In this document: one piece after another, positions 1 to 8,251 of the stretch
Position numbering within the stretch: position 1 is the first letter of the stretch
How the letters are laid out: every line of letters begins with the position of its first letter
Origin: an uncultured Collinsella sp.
GTDB lineage: Bacteria > Actinomycetota > Coriobacteriia > Coriobacteriales > Coriobacteriaceae
NCBI GenBank assembly: GCA_958403385.1
Contig: CATXXC010000010.1
Location: 1-64,000 of the forward strand
Reading direction: 5' to 3'
DNA: 64,000 bases
The notes under the pieces: generated by a model
Database searches by the model: none
What the model saw: the letters and a program-made list of their open reading frames with translations, nothing else
What the model was told of the DNA's origin: nothing
Translations under genes and position numbers: made by a program

Positions 1-107
1 GCAATCGCAAGAAGATGACGGGGCGGAATGTCAATCCTGGTCTAACAGAGCCTTAAAAAATGCCTAAAATGGCTCAGGCCGCCGACAATTGGGAAACGGG
101 GTGCGCT

Positions 108-1130
108 ATGGCACAGATGAGAATCAAGGACATTGCCGCCGAGGCGGGCGTGAGTCCGGCCACGGTCTCGCGCTATCTCAACAACCGCCCCGGGCAAATG
201 ACCGAGGAAACCCGTGCTCGCATCGCGGCGGTTATCGAGCGCACCGGCTATCGCCCGCGTGCCGCCGCGCGCAATCTGCGCTCCTCGCGCACCAACCTCA
301 TCGGCGTGATCCTGGCCGACATCGCCAACCCATTCTCGAGCGCCATGCTCGAAGGACTTTCCGCCAGCGCCGCCGCGCGCGGCTGCTCGCTCATGACTGC
401 CATTAGCGGCAACGACCCCGCAAAGGAGGCCGAGTCGCTCACCAGACTTATCGATGCTGGCGTGGACGGCCTGGTCGTCAACACCTGCGGAGGCAACGAC
501 AAGGCGATCGCCGCGGCCGCGTGGCGCCTGCCCGTTGTGCTGCTCGACCGCGATGTTGCCGACGGCGGTGTCGATTTGGTGACCTCCAACAACCGCGAGC
601 TGGTTGCCGGCCTGGTAGACGCCTTGGCTGCTGCGGGCAGCGAGCGCTTGTGCCTGCTCACCGAGGCAAGCGACGACAGCCCCGTCCGTCGCGAGCGCGC
701 CGAGGCCTTTGTCGAAGAGCTTTCGCGCCGCGGCCTTGCGGGCGAGGTCGTCACCCTGGCCGATGGCGGTGCTGCGGGCGTTGGCCGTTTGGACGAGACC
801 ATCCGTGGCTATGCAGGTAAAAAGCTCGGCCTCATTGCTGTCAACGGCCTGGTCTTCTTGCGCCTGACCGAGGCGCTGGCCCAGCTTGGCCCCTCGCTGC
901 CGGCAGGGCTCAAGATCGCGACGTTTGACGACTACCCTTGGAACCATGTGCTCTTTGGCGGCGTCACCACGGCCGCGCAGGATACCCTCACCATTGCCGA
1001 GCGCGTGGTCGAGCGCCTGTCCGAGCGCATCGACGTCGTTACCACCACCGTGGGCGAGGCCGCAAAGCTCGCCCCCAAACGCATCGAGATCCCCGGTCAC
1101 ATCGAACACCGCGCCTCGACCTCGCGCTAG
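108..1130 (+). CDS. LacI-family transcriptional regulator
   Basis: A 340-residue LacI/GalR repressor-type protein. The N-terminal helix-turn-helix is MRIKDIAAEAGVSPATVSRY, followed by the hinge region; a periplasmic-binding-protein-like ligand domain starts near residue 62 (NLIGVILADIANPF). Members of this family usually repress carbohydrate genes and release DNA when a sugar binds. An in-frame ATG exists at 60, but the ATG at 108 places the HTH at the usual distance from the N terminus, so I use it; the upstream ribosome site is weak. No sugar transport or catabolic gene lies beside it in the window; a partner may lie left of base 1. The ligand cannot be told from the sequence. Confidence 0.9.
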   Translation: MAQMRIKDIAAEAGVSPATVSRYLNNRPGQMTEETRARIAAVIERTGYRPRAAARNLRSSRTNLIGVILADIANPFSSAMLEGLSASAAARGCSLMTAISGNDPAKEAESLTRLIDAGVDGLVVNTCGGNDKAIAAAAWRLPVVLLDRDVADGGVDLVTSNNRELVAGLVDALAAAGSERLCLLTEASDDSPVRRERAEAFVEELSRRGLAGEVVTLADGGAAGVGRLDETIRGYAGKKLGLIAVNGLVFLRLTEALAQLGPSLPAGLKIATFDDYPWNHVLFGGVTTAAQDTLTIAERVVERLSERIDVVTTTVGEAAKLAPKRIEIPGHIEHRASTSR

Positions 1131-1132
1131 TC

Positions 1133-1162
1133 TGTATGATAATATATAGACAATGTCATACA
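1133..1162 (+). promoter_or_regulatory. Inverted repeat operator upstream of the RHH-nucleotidyltransferase gene
   Basis: Perfect 7-bp arms TGTATGA (1133-1139) and TCATACA (1156-1162) flank an AT-rich stretch containing TATAAT-like sequence (ATAATATATA). The right arm runs directly into the AGGAGGT ribosome site (1162-1168). Spacing and position suit autorepression by the ribbon-helix-helix protein encoded just downstream; the assignment is inference. Confidence 0.6.
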
Positions 1163-1172
1163 GGAGGTATCC

Positions 1173-1667
1173 ATGGCTGCGTCTGTGCTGAGTGTGCGAG
1201 TGGACTCGTCAATTAAAGACTCATTTGCCGAGCTGTGCGAAGAACTTGGCATGACTTCGTCTGTTGCGGTCAATATGTTTATGAGGCAGATGCTGCGCGA
1301 GCGCTCTCTGCCGTTTGTTCCTTCACTTGGTAAAAGCTCTGCGAGCGAAAGCTCCGCGACGGGCATTTTGGATACTGCCCAGATTGAGTCCGCCGTCCGC
1401 GAAGCGGCCAGCACGATTCCCGCCATCAAAACCGTGATTCTATTTGGTTCGTATGCCCGTGGCGAGGCGCATGCCGATAGTGATATTGACTTGCGTCTCG
1501 AAGTCGATCGCGAGCAGGGCTTCGGTCTTTTCGCGTTGTCGGCGTTTGGTGAGACGGTGCGCAAAGAGACCGGGAGGCAGGTTGACCTCGTCTCGAGTGA
1601 CTATCTTGATGACGATCTTGCCGCGGTAATCGAGCGCGAAGGAGTGATCCTTTATGATCGCGCGTAA
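1173..1667 (+). CDS. Fusion of a RelB/DinJ-type ribbon-helix-helix domain and a minimal nucleotidyltransferase
   Basis: A 164-residue protein with two recognisable parts. Residues 1-45 (SVRVDSSIKDSFAELCEELG and following) resemble the DNA-binding RHH domain of RelB/DinJ antitoxins. Residues about 85-160 carry the minimal nucleotidyltransferase motif GSYARGEAHADSDIDLRLEV, which supplies the GS and DxD residues of the pol-beta fold, as in MntA/HepT-type antitoxins. The start has a strong AGGAGGT site and sits behind an inverted repeat suited to autoregulation. No HepT/HEPN toxin follows: the only downstream frame is a 14-codon ORF (1654-1698) overlapping the end. It may be a solitary or remnant toxin-antitoxin component, or a self-contained AMPylating regulator. 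The domain calls are firm; the function is unknown. Confidence 0.8.
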   Translation: MAASVLSVRVDSSIKDSFAELCEELGMTSSVAVNMFMRQMLRERSLPFVPSLGKSSASESSATGILDTAQIESAVREAASTIPAIKTVILFGSYARGEAHADSDIDLRLEVDREQGFGLFALSAFGETVRKETGRQVDLVSSDYLDDDLAAVIEREGVILYDRA

Positions 1668-1712
1668 GTCAGACAGCCTGTTCGCACACGTTTTTTGAGC
1701 GCTTGATACGCT

Positions 1713-1728
1713 TTAACCCTGCGGAAAC
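1713..1728 (+). promoter_or_regulatory. Possible GlnR-type half box upstream of the glutamine synthetase-like gene
   Basis: TTAAC, six bases, then GAAAC. This matches the actinobacterial GlnR a-site/b-site pattern (gTnAC-N6-GaAAC) at four of five and five of five positions. It lies about 65 bp before the start at 1794, and a GlnR-like regulator gene follows that gene. The motif is short, so support is weak. Confidence 0.3.
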
Positions 1729-1793
1729 ATTTTTCTGCGATAGTATCTGCGATATAGACCAGTCGAAACCCGCCCGAAAGAAAGGGGAGCGAC

Positions 1794-3131
1794 ATGAACC
1801 AGCAGAACATCGATTACGTACTCCGCTCCGTAGAGCAGCGTGACATCCGCTTTGTGCGTCTGTGGTTTGTCGACATTCTCGGCCGCCTCAAGAACTTTGC
1901 CATTAGCCCCGAGGACCTCGAGGTCGCTTTTGAGGAGGGTATCGGCTTTGACGGCTCCGCCATCGAGGGTTTTGCCACGCCCGAGGAAGCTGACATGCTG
2001 GCGTTTCCCGATGCTTCGACCTTCCAGATCCTGCCGTGGCGCCCGAGCCACAACGGCGTCGCCCGCGTGTTCTGCGACGTGTGCACTCCCGATCGCAAGC
2101 CTTTCGCCGGCGACCCGCGCGATGCCCTGCGCCGCATGTTCCACAAGGCCGAGAAGGCCGGCTACCTGCTCAACGTTGGTGCCGAGCTGGAGTATTACTA
2201 CTTCCCCGACGAGCACACGCCCGAGCCGCTCGACAATGTGGGCTACTTTGACCTTTCGGTGAGCGACGCTGCCCGCGACCTGCGCCGCAACACGGTCCTC
2301 ACGCTCGAGAAGATGTCCGTGCCCGTGGAGTACACTTTCCACGCCGCCGGCCGCTCGCAACACGGCATGAGCCTGCGCCACGCCGAGGCCCTGAGCATGT
2401 CCGACGCAATCACCACGGCCAAGCTCATCATTAAGCAGCAGGCCTACGAGAGCGGTTGCCACGCCTCCTTTATGCCCAAGCCGCTGGCGGGCGAGGACGG
2501 CAGCGCCATGTTCCTGTGCCAGTCGCTGTTTGATCACGACGGCAACAACGTCTTTTGGGGCGAGGACGACGAGAGGTACCATCTCTCCGACGTCGCCAAG
2601 CACTACATGGCCGGTATTCTGGCGCACGCGCGCGAGATCAGCGCCATCACCAACCCCACGGTCAACTCGTACAAGCGCATCACCACGGGTGGCGACTCCG
2701 TGCCGCAGTACGCCACGTGGGGCCTGCGCAACCGCGCGAGTATGGTCCGCATCCCGGTCTACAAGCCCGGCAAGCAGCTGTCCACGCGCATCGAGCTGCG
2801 CAGTCCCGACCCCATGGCCAACCCGTACCTGGTCAACACCGTTACGCTGGCGGCTGGTCTCGACGGCATCGAGCGCAAGCTGGAGCTCCCGCCCGAGGCC
2901 ACGGCCGAGACGCTCAAACTCAACGGTCGCCAGATGCTCGAGGCAGGCTACACGCCGCTGCCGCGCTCGCTCAAAGAGGCGCTCGACGTGTTTGAGGACT
3001 CGCAGTTTATGAAGGATGCCCTCGGCGAGCACATCCACAGCTTCTTCCTTAAAAAGAAGCGCGACGAGTGGCATAAGTTTGAGTCCACGATCACCCAGTG
3101 GGAGATCAAGCACTACCTGGCGAACTCCTAA
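1794..3131 (+). CDS. glnA: Type I glutamine synthetase homologue with altered metal site
   Basis: A 445-residue protein aligning end to end with GSI-alpha enzymes: FDGSAIEGF (52-60), the ExE pair of GAELEYYYF (E131, E133), ITNPTVNSYKR, and TRIELRSPDP (E334). In working enzymes HHEVAPGQHE and GSGMH supply two Glu and one His metal ligands. Here those segments read FHAAGRSQHG and GSAMF, so the ligands become A184, G191 and F240 (compared from memory with Bacillus GlnA E189, E196 and H245). Standard glutamine synthesis is therefore doubtful; a changed substrate or a regulatory role is possible. The start follows a GGGGAG ribosome site. The gene sits directly before a GlnR-like regulator, and a separate type III enzyme is encoded at the window end. 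Confidence 0.85.
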   Translation: MNQQNIDYVLRSVEQRDIRFVRLWFVDILGRLKNFAISPEDLEVAFEEGIGFDGSAIEGFATPEEADMLAFPDASTFQILPWRPSHNGVARVFCDVCTPDRKPFAGDPRDALRRMFHKAEKAGYLLNVGAELEYYYFPDEHTPEPLDNVGYFDLSVSDAARDLRRNTVLTLEKMSVPVEYTFHAAGRSQHGMSLRHAEALSMSDAITTAKLIIKQQAYESGCHASFMPKPLAGEDGSAMFLCQSLFDHDGNNVFWGEDDERYHLSDVAKHYMAGILAHAREISAITNPTVNSYKRITTGGDSVPQYATWGLRNRASMVRIPVYKPGKQLSTRIELRSPDPMANPYLVNTVTLAAGLDGIERKLELPPEATAETLKLNGRQMLEAGYTPLPRSLKEALDVFEDSQFMKDALGEHIHSFFLKKKRDEWHKFESTITQWEIKHYLANS

Positions 3132-3181
3132 TCGCGCTGGCTAGTCCCAGTACGATTGAGCTCATTTCTTTGGAGGCCGAT

Positions 3182-3844
3182 ATGTCCGAAAAGAGTGCCC
3201 TGTTCATGGCGCGCACGACGCGCTTCCACGAGTTTGCCCGCAGCCTGACGACCACCCTGGGTGTCGAGGTGAGCCTGGCCACCCCCGATTCGCCGACCGC
3301 GGCGCACGACTTTGATCTGCTGATCCTCGATTCCGACGGCATCCGCAGCGACCGTATCGATCAGATTGCCAAGTGGCTCGACGATCGCGGCGGCGTTCCC
3401 ATGCTGGTAATCGTCGACGATGAGGCGCTCGGCACCCTGCGCCTGCCGAATCACGCGCATGCCGACTTCGTATGCCCCACGGCGACGCCCAACGAGCTCA
3501 AGGCTCGTGCGCAGCGCCTCATGGGCGAGGAGGAGACCGTCACCGCCGACGATGTGCTCAACATTGACAACCTCGAGATCAACCTGGCTACCTACCAGGT
3601 GACGCTCGACGATGAGCCCATCGACCTGACGCTGATGGAGTACTCGCTGCTGAGCTTTTTGGCGACGCATCCCAACCGCGCCTACAGCCGCGAAGTGCTG
3701 CTGCACCGCGTGTGGGGCTTTGAGTACTGCGGCGGCACGCGTACCGTTGACGTGCACATCCGACGCATCCGCTCCAAGGTGGGCCCGCAGATCGCGGCGC
3801 ACATCACCACCGTCCGTGGCGTGGGCTATCTGTTTAAGGACTAG
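3182..3844 (+). CDS. GlnR-like orphan OmpR-family regulator
   Basis: A 220-residue protein with a C-terminal OmpR/PhoB winged helix (about 120-219: LTLMEYSLLSFLATHPNRAY, VWGFEYCGGTRTVDVHIRRI, TTVRGVGYLF). The N-terminal receiver-like half lacks the acidic pair after strand 1 and has an atypical LLILDSDG at the usual phosphorylation strand. No histidine kinase is nearby. Architecture and wing sequence resemble actinobacterial GlnR, the phosphorylation-independent regulator of nitrogen genes. Placement 50 bp after a glutamine synthetase homologue supports that reading. The start is the ATG at 3182 behind TTTGGAGG; an in-frame upstream ATG at 3098 lies inside the preceding gene. Orphan regulator is clear; GlnR orthology is inferred. 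Confidence 0.8.
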   Translation: MSEKSALFMARTTRFHEFARSLTTTLGVEVSLATPDSPTAAHDFDLLILDSDGIRSDRIDQIAKWLDDRGGVPMLVIVDDEALGTLRLPNHAHADFVCPTATPNELKARAQRLMGEEETVTADDVLNIDNLEINLATYQVTLDDEPIDLTLMEYSLLSFLATHPNRAYSREVLLHRVWGFEYCGGTRTVDVHIRRIRSKVGPQIAAHITTVRGVGYLFKD

Positions 3845-3848
3845 ATTT

Positions 3849-3881
3849 CCACCACAAAGGGGACAGGCACCTTTGTGGTGG
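3849..3881. repeat. GGGGAC-core hairpin, CCACCACAAA stem (copy 1)
   Basis: Arms CCACCACAAAGG (3849-3860) and CCTTTGTGGTGG (3870-3881) pair perfectly around GGACAGGCA. TTTT follows, so it could also end transcription of the regulator gene. Near-identical copies occur at 18387, 19980, 20941 and 30233. Confidence 0.9.
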
Positions 3882-3999
3882 TTTTACCGCAGGTACGGGT
3901 CCCTTTCGGGTTTGCAACAGAACTTAAGCCTTCCTAAAAGATTGCGTTCTCATACACGTGCGCCCGCATATTGGGGTACAACTCAACGTGAACAATGAT

Positions 4000-4023
4000 G
4001 GCCCGCCACATGTTTGGCGGGCC
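4000..4023 (+). other. Hairpin in the htrA leader
   Basis: GGCCCGCC (4000-4007) pairs with GGCGGGCC (4016-4023) around an 8-nt loop and is followed by TTTGG. It lies 30 bp before the htrA start. It could be a weak terminator of upstream transcription or a leader structure. Confidence 0.6.
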
Positions 4024-4052
4024 TTTGGTTATTAGACGAAAGGATCGCAGCT

Positions 4053-5516
4053 ATGAGCGAGTACGATTCCCAGCGTCCCCAGGATGCGGGCAACGCCGGC
4101 GAGACCCAGCAGCAGCCGCGCGTGCAGGTGGAGTCGACGCCTGCCGGTGGCAACAACATTCCCTATGTGCAAGCTTACGATACGCAGACTGGCCAGCCCT
4201 TGGGCGGCCAGCAGGTTGTGAACAAGCAAACGGTGGTCAAGACCAAGACCAAAAAGCTGCCGATCTTTATTGCGGCGCTCGCCGGCTGCGCTTGCGGTGC
4301 CCTGCTGGTCATCGCGCTTATCATGAGTGGCACGCTCGATATCGGCGGTGGCAAGAATGCCGTGACGGCGGGCGCTTCGGGCTCGTCGACGCAAAAGATC
4401 ACCATCGACTCCGAGGACACCACGCTGGCCGAGGCCGTCTCTGCCAAGGCGCTGCCCTCGGTTGTTTCCATTACCGCTACCTCGAGCGGCAGCCAGAGTG
4501 GTTCGCTTTCGCAGTCTGCCGACGAGTCGGACAGCTCGGGTAGCGTCGGCTCGGGCGTGGTGCTCGATACCGAGGGCCACATCCTTACCAACAACCACGT
4601 GGTCGACGGCTACGACCAGTACGTGGTGACCATGGACGACGGCACCACCTACGAGGCCGAGTTCGTGGGTAACGATGCCTCGAGCGACCTGGCCGTCATT
4701 AAGCTCAAAGACGCCGACTCCTCCAAACTCACCCCGATCGAGATCGGTGACTCCTCCAAGCTCAACGTGGGCGAGTGGGTCATGGCGATCGGCTCGCCGT
4801 TCGGCAACGAGCAGTCCGTCTCTACCGGTATCGTGTCGGCGCTCTATCGCTCCACGGCCATGAGCTCTACCAGCGGTAACACCATCTATGCCAACATGAT
4901 TCAGACCGATGCTGCCATCAACCCGGGCAACTCCGGTGGCGCGCTCGTCAACGACAACGGTGAGCTCGTGGGCATCAACTCGCTCATCGAGAGCTACTCG
5001 GGCTCCAGCTCGGGCGTTGGCTTTGCCATTCCGGTCAACTACGCCAAGAACATCGCCGACCAGATTATTGACGGCAAGACGCCGGTTCATCCGTATCTGG
5101 GCGCCACGCTTTCGAGCGTCAACGCGCTCAACGCCCGCACTAACAAGCTGAGCACCGATAGCGGCGCGTATGTGGCGAGCGTTGTCGAGGACGGCCCCGC
5201 TGCCAAGGCCGGCATCCAGGAGGGCGACGTCATCACCAAGCTGGGCGACGACGAGATCACGAGTGCTGACGGCCTGATCATCGCGCTGCGCAGCCACGAG
5301 GTGGGCGAGAAGGTCGAGATCACGCTCGTGCGCGGCAAGGACGAGAAGAAGGTCACTGTCGAGTTGGGCTCCGACGAGGAGCTGCAGAACCAGCAGCAGA
5401 ACGACAGCGCGACCGACACCGGCAACGGCGGCATCACCGACGAGCAGCTGCGTCAGTATCTGGAGGAGCTGTTGGGCCAGCAGGGCCAGGGTCAAGGCTA
5501 CGGTCAGGGTTTCTAA
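4053..5516 (+). CDS. htrA: HtrA/DegP-family serine protease with PDZ domain
   Basis: A 487-residue membrane-anchored protease. A polar N-terminal tail is followed by one transmembrane segment (about 69-92, LPIFIAALAGCACGALLVIA). The trypsin-like domain then carries His in NNHVVDG (about 182), Asp in SSDLAV (about 212) and Ser in NPGNSGGAL (about 293). A single PDZ domain lies at about 348-440. The tail ends in Gln/Gly-rich sequence (QQGQGQGYGQGF). Such proteins degrade or refold damaged exported proteins outside the membrane. I start at 4053 behind GAAAGG; the longer frame from 4014 overlaps the leader hairpin. It is transcribed alone and ends at a strong terminator. Confidence 0.93.
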   Translation: MSEYDSQRPQDAGNAGETQQQPRVQVESTPAGGNNIPYVQAYDTQTGQPLGGQQVVNKQTVVKTKTKKLPIFIAALAGCACGALLVIALIMSGTLDIGGGKNAVTAGASGSSTQKITIDSEDTTLAEAVSAKALPSVVSITATSSGSQSGSLSQSADESDSSGSVGSGVVLDTEGHILTNNHVVDGYDQYVVTMDDGTTYEAEFVGNDASSDLAVIKLKDADSSKLTPIEIGDSSKLNVGEWVMAIGSPFGNEQSVSTGIVSALYRSTAMSSTSGNTIYANMIQTDAAINPGNSGGALVNDNGELVGINSLIESYSGSSSGVGFAIPVNYAKNIADQIIDGKTPVHPYLGATLSSVNALNARTNKLSTDSGAYVASVVEDGPAAKAGIQEGDVITKLGDDEITSADGLIIALRSHEVGEKVEITLVRGKDEKKVTVELGSDEELQNQQQNDSATDTGNGGITDEQLRQYLEELLGQQGQGQGYGQGF

Positions 5517-5542
5517 CGAGCCGTATCGCACATACCGATGCC

Positions 5543-5584
5543 AGAGGGGCTGTCCCATCAACGTGGGACAGCCCCTCTTTTCTT
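5543..5584 (+). terminator. Rho-independent terminator after htrA
   Basis: A 15-bp perfect stem AGAGGGGCTGTCCCA / TGGGACAGCCCCTCT with a 6-nt loop, followed by TTTTCTT. Confidence 0.92.
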
Positions 5585-5586
5585 AT

Positions 5587-5617
5587 TGATCCGTTGGGGA
5601 CGGAGGAAAACGGATCA
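5587..5617. repeat. GGGGAC-core hairpin, TGATCCGTT stem
   Basis: Arms TGATCCGTT (5587-5595) and AACGGATCA (5609-5617) enclose GGGGACGGAGGAA. It has the same layout as the GGGGACAGGCACC hairpins elsewhere in the window, with an unrelated stem. Confidence 0.75.
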
Positions 5618-5652
5618 CTTGGGGCTGACAAGAGGCCTGGTTCGGAATGGTC

Positions 5653-5855
5653 TGGACAGTTAGTTCAGATACGTATAAATCTGGGGCAGCTTGGGATGCG
5701 TTTTGAGCAATTTTTGATTGGGATAGGGCTCGAATGGGTGTTTGGAAGGGAGAGCGGGACGTTTACATGGTCTCGAGGAGCCCAAATTCGTCGAAACAGG
5801 GGTGTTCGTGCCTGATTTAGCTCTAGGATTTATACGTATCTGAACTAACTGTCCA
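5653..5855. repeat. 203-bp element with perfect 29-bp terminal inverted repeats
   Basis: The left arm (5653-5681, starting TGGACAGTTAGTTCAGATAC) and right arm (5827-5855) are exact reverse complements over 29 bp. They enclose 145 bp with no convincing gene. The element occupies the htrA-ligA gap, which otherwise holds the htrA terminator, one short hairpin and the ligA leader. It could be a MITE-like non-autonomous element or a long structured RNA. I see no flanking target-site duplication. Confidence 0.8.
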
Positions 5856-5963
5856 CCCCAGTCTGGCGGCTGCCGATTCGGTGCGGTTTGAGACCGCTAT
5901 TCGACCCCGTTGCGACCGGTGGTACTCTTGTATCCGTTTGAAATCGAGCGAAGGAGTGCCGCT

Positions 5964-8192
5964 ATGGAGCAATCGAGCCTGTTTGGTGACGGTGTGGACA
6001 TCGATACCGAAACGCTAGCGAGCACGGATACCGCTGCACCGGTCGATGCCCGTGCCCAGGCGGCAGCGCGCGCGGCCGAGCTGCGCCACGAGCTCGACTA
6101 TCACGCCTATCGCTACTACATGCTCGACGCGCCCGAGATCACGGACGCCGCCTTTGACAAAATGCTCGTTGAGCTGCGGGAAATCGAGGCGACCTACCCC
6201 GACCTGGTGACGCCCGACAGCTATACCCAGCGCGTGGGCGGCTACGTGAGCGAGCAGTTTACGCCGGTCACGCATATGGCACGCATGTATTCCATGGACG
6301 ATGCCATGGATCTGGACGAGCTCGACGCGTGGCTCCAACGCGCCGAGGATGCGCTCGGTGCCGGCAGCGTCACCTATACCTGCGAGCTTAAGATCGACGG
6401 CCTGGGTGTGGCGCTTACCTACCAAAACGGCACCTTCGTACGTGCGGCCACACGTGGCGATGGCACCACGGGCGAGGACGTGTCGCTCAACGTGCGTACC
6501 ATCAAGGATGTGCCCATGCATCTGTCCGAGGCGGCGCTCGCCCATATGGGCGCCGACCGCGAGCGCACCATCGAGGTGCGCGGCGAGGTCTATATGCCCA
6601 AGGGCAGCTTTGTCCGCCTGAATGAAGAGGCCGATGCCGAGGGCCGCGATCCATTCGCTAACCCGCGCAACGCTGCCGCCGGTAGCCTGCGTCAGAAGGA
6701 TCCCAAGATCACGGCGCGGCGCGATCTGGCCACCTTTATCTACGCCATCGCCGATACCGACCCGCTGCACGTCCACAGCCAGCGCGAGTTTCTGGACTGG
6801 CTGCGCAGCGCCGGCTTTAGCGTCAACCCCAACGTGGCACGCTGCGCCACACCCGCCGAGGTCCACGAGTTCTGTGCCCAGGCGCTCGAACATCGCGGCG
6901 ACCTGGACTACGACATCGACGGCGTGGTCGTAAAGGTCGATAGCTTCCAGCAGCAGCTCGACCTGGGCTTTACCGCCCGCGCGCCGCGCTGGGCCATTGC
7001 CTTTAAGTTTCCGCCCGAGGAAAAGCAGACCGTCCTGCGCGAAATTCGCATCCAGGTGGGCCGCACCGGTGTGCTCACGCCGGTCGCCGAGTTCGATCCG
7101 GTGACGGTTGCCGGCTCCACCATCGCGCGCGCCACGCTGCACAATATCGACGAGATTCGCCGCAAAAACGTGCGCGAGGGCGACACTATCATCGTGCACA
7201 AGGCAGGCGACGTAATCCCCGAGGTCGTGGGCCCGGTGCTCGACAAGCGCCCGGCCGATTCGATCGACTGGCACATGCCCGAGGTCTGCCCCGTGTGCGG
7301 CAGCCCCGTGGTCCACGAGGATGGTGAGGTCGCCTACCGTTGCGTCTCCATCGACTGCCCCGCGCAGCTCAAGGAGCGCCTGCTCCACTGGGTGAGCCGC
7401 GGCTGCATGGATGTTGACGGCCTGGGCGACGAGATTGTCGACAAGATGATCGCCGCCGGGCTGATTCACGACGTCGCGGACTTCTACCAGCTCACGGTCG
7501 ACGACATCGCAGGCCTGGACACGGGCCGCACCTATGCCAGCTCCAACAGCAAAAAGGGCGTCAAGAAGGGCGACCCCATTCCGGTAGGCCTTAAGACGGC
7601 CGAGAAAATCATCGCCGAGCTCAACAAGTCCAAGAGCCAGTCGCTCGGTCGCGTGCTGTTTGCCCTGGGCATCCGCCACGTGGGCAAGAGCGTGGGCGAG
7701 GTTATCGCCGAGCGATTCCTGTCGATTGACAAGCTCATCTTGGCGAGCGAAGAGGATATTGCCGAGTGCGAGGGCATCGGTCCCAAGATTGCGGCGAGCG
7801 TCAAGCAGTTCCTGGCCGTGCCCGAGAACCTTGCCGTGCTGGAGCGCCTGCGTCAGGCTGGTCTGTCGCTCGAGGTCGACCTGGGCGCCGCGCACGCGCA
7901 AGCCGCAGCCGATGCTGGCGTGGCGGGCGAGCTTGCTGATGCGCAGCCGCTCGCGGGCCTGACCTTCGTGCTCACCGGCACGCTCGTCAACCGCACGCGC
8001 GACGAGGCGGGCGCGGCGCTCAAGGTGCTTGGCGCCAAGGTCTCGGGCAGTGTTTCAAAGAAGACGAGCTATCTGGTCGCCGGCCCCAAAGCGGGCTCCA
8101 AGCTCACCAAGGCCGAGCAGCTGGGCGTACCCGTGCTGGACGAGGACGCACTCGAGCAAATCTTGGCTACTGGTCAGGTGCCCCAGGCTTAG
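5964..8192 (+). CDS. ligA: NAD-dependent DNA ligase
   Basis: A 742-residue LigA, slightly longer than the usual 670. Domain order is standard: Ia NAD-binding region (YHAYRYYMLDAPEITDAAFD), adenylation domain with catalytic Lys in CELKIDGLGV (about residue 143), OB fold, a four-Cys zinc finger (CPVCGSP...C...C, about 442-470), helix-hairpin-helix repeats (IGPKIAASV), and a C-terminal BRCT domain (LAGLTFVLTGTLVNRTRDEA). Extra length comes from the N-terminal tail and an insert around residues 515-535 (SSNSKKGVKKGDPIP). It seals nicks in replication and repair. The ATG at 5964 behind AAGGAG is preferred over the in-frame 5910 start. Confidence 0.97.
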   Translation: MEQSSLFGDGVDIDTETLASTDTAAPVDARAQAAARAAELRHELDYHAYRYYMLDAPEITDAAFDKMLVELREIEATYPDLVTPDSYTQRVGGYVSEQFTPVTHMARMYSMDDAMDLDELDAWLQRAEDALGAGSVTYTCELKIDGLGVALTYQNGTFVRAATRGDGTTGEDVSLNVRTIKDVPMHLSEAALAHMGADRERTIEVRGEVYMPKGSFVRLNEEADAEGRDPFANPRNAAAGSLRQKDPKITARRDLATFIYAIADTDPLHVHSQREFLDWLRSAGFSVNPNVARCATPAEVHEFCAQALEHRGDLDYDIDGVVVKVDSFQQQLDLGFTARAPRWAIAFKFPPEEKQTVLREIRIQVGRTGVLTPVAEFDPVTVAGSTIARATLHNIDEIRRKNVREGDTIIVHKAGDVIPEVVGPVLDKRPADSIDWHMPEVCPVCGSPVVHEDGEVAYRCVSIDCPAQLKERLLHWVSRGCMDVDGLGDEIVDKMIAAGLIHDVADFYQLTVDDIAGLDTGRTYASSNSKKGVKKGDPIPVGLKTAEKIIAELNKSKSQSLGRVLFALGIRHVGKSVGEVIAERFLSIDKLILASEEDIAECEGIGPKIAASVKQFLAVPENLAVLERLRQAGLSLEVDLGAAHAQAAADAGVAGELADAQPLAGLTFVLTGTLVNRTRDEAGAALKVLGAKVSGSVSKKTSYLVAGPKAGSKLTKAEQLGVPVLDEDALEQILATGQVPQA

Positions 8193-8212
8193 TGCATCGA
8201 TAACCAAATTGA

Positions 8213-8251
8213 AGAACCGACCGGAAAGCATGATGCCTTCCGGTCGGTTCT
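8213..8251. terminator. Convergent terminator between ligA and the MerR gene
   Basis: A 14-bp stem AGAACCGACCGGAA (8213-8226) / TTCCGGTCGGTTCT (8238-8251). It serves ligA on the plus strand; its right edge touches the stop codon of the minus-strand MerR gene. Confidence 0.85.

Noticed and set aside
1654..1698. A 14-codon ORF after the RHH-nucleotidyltransferase gene, where a HepT toxin might start
   Set aside because: Too short, no similarity to HepT seen; mentioned only as context.
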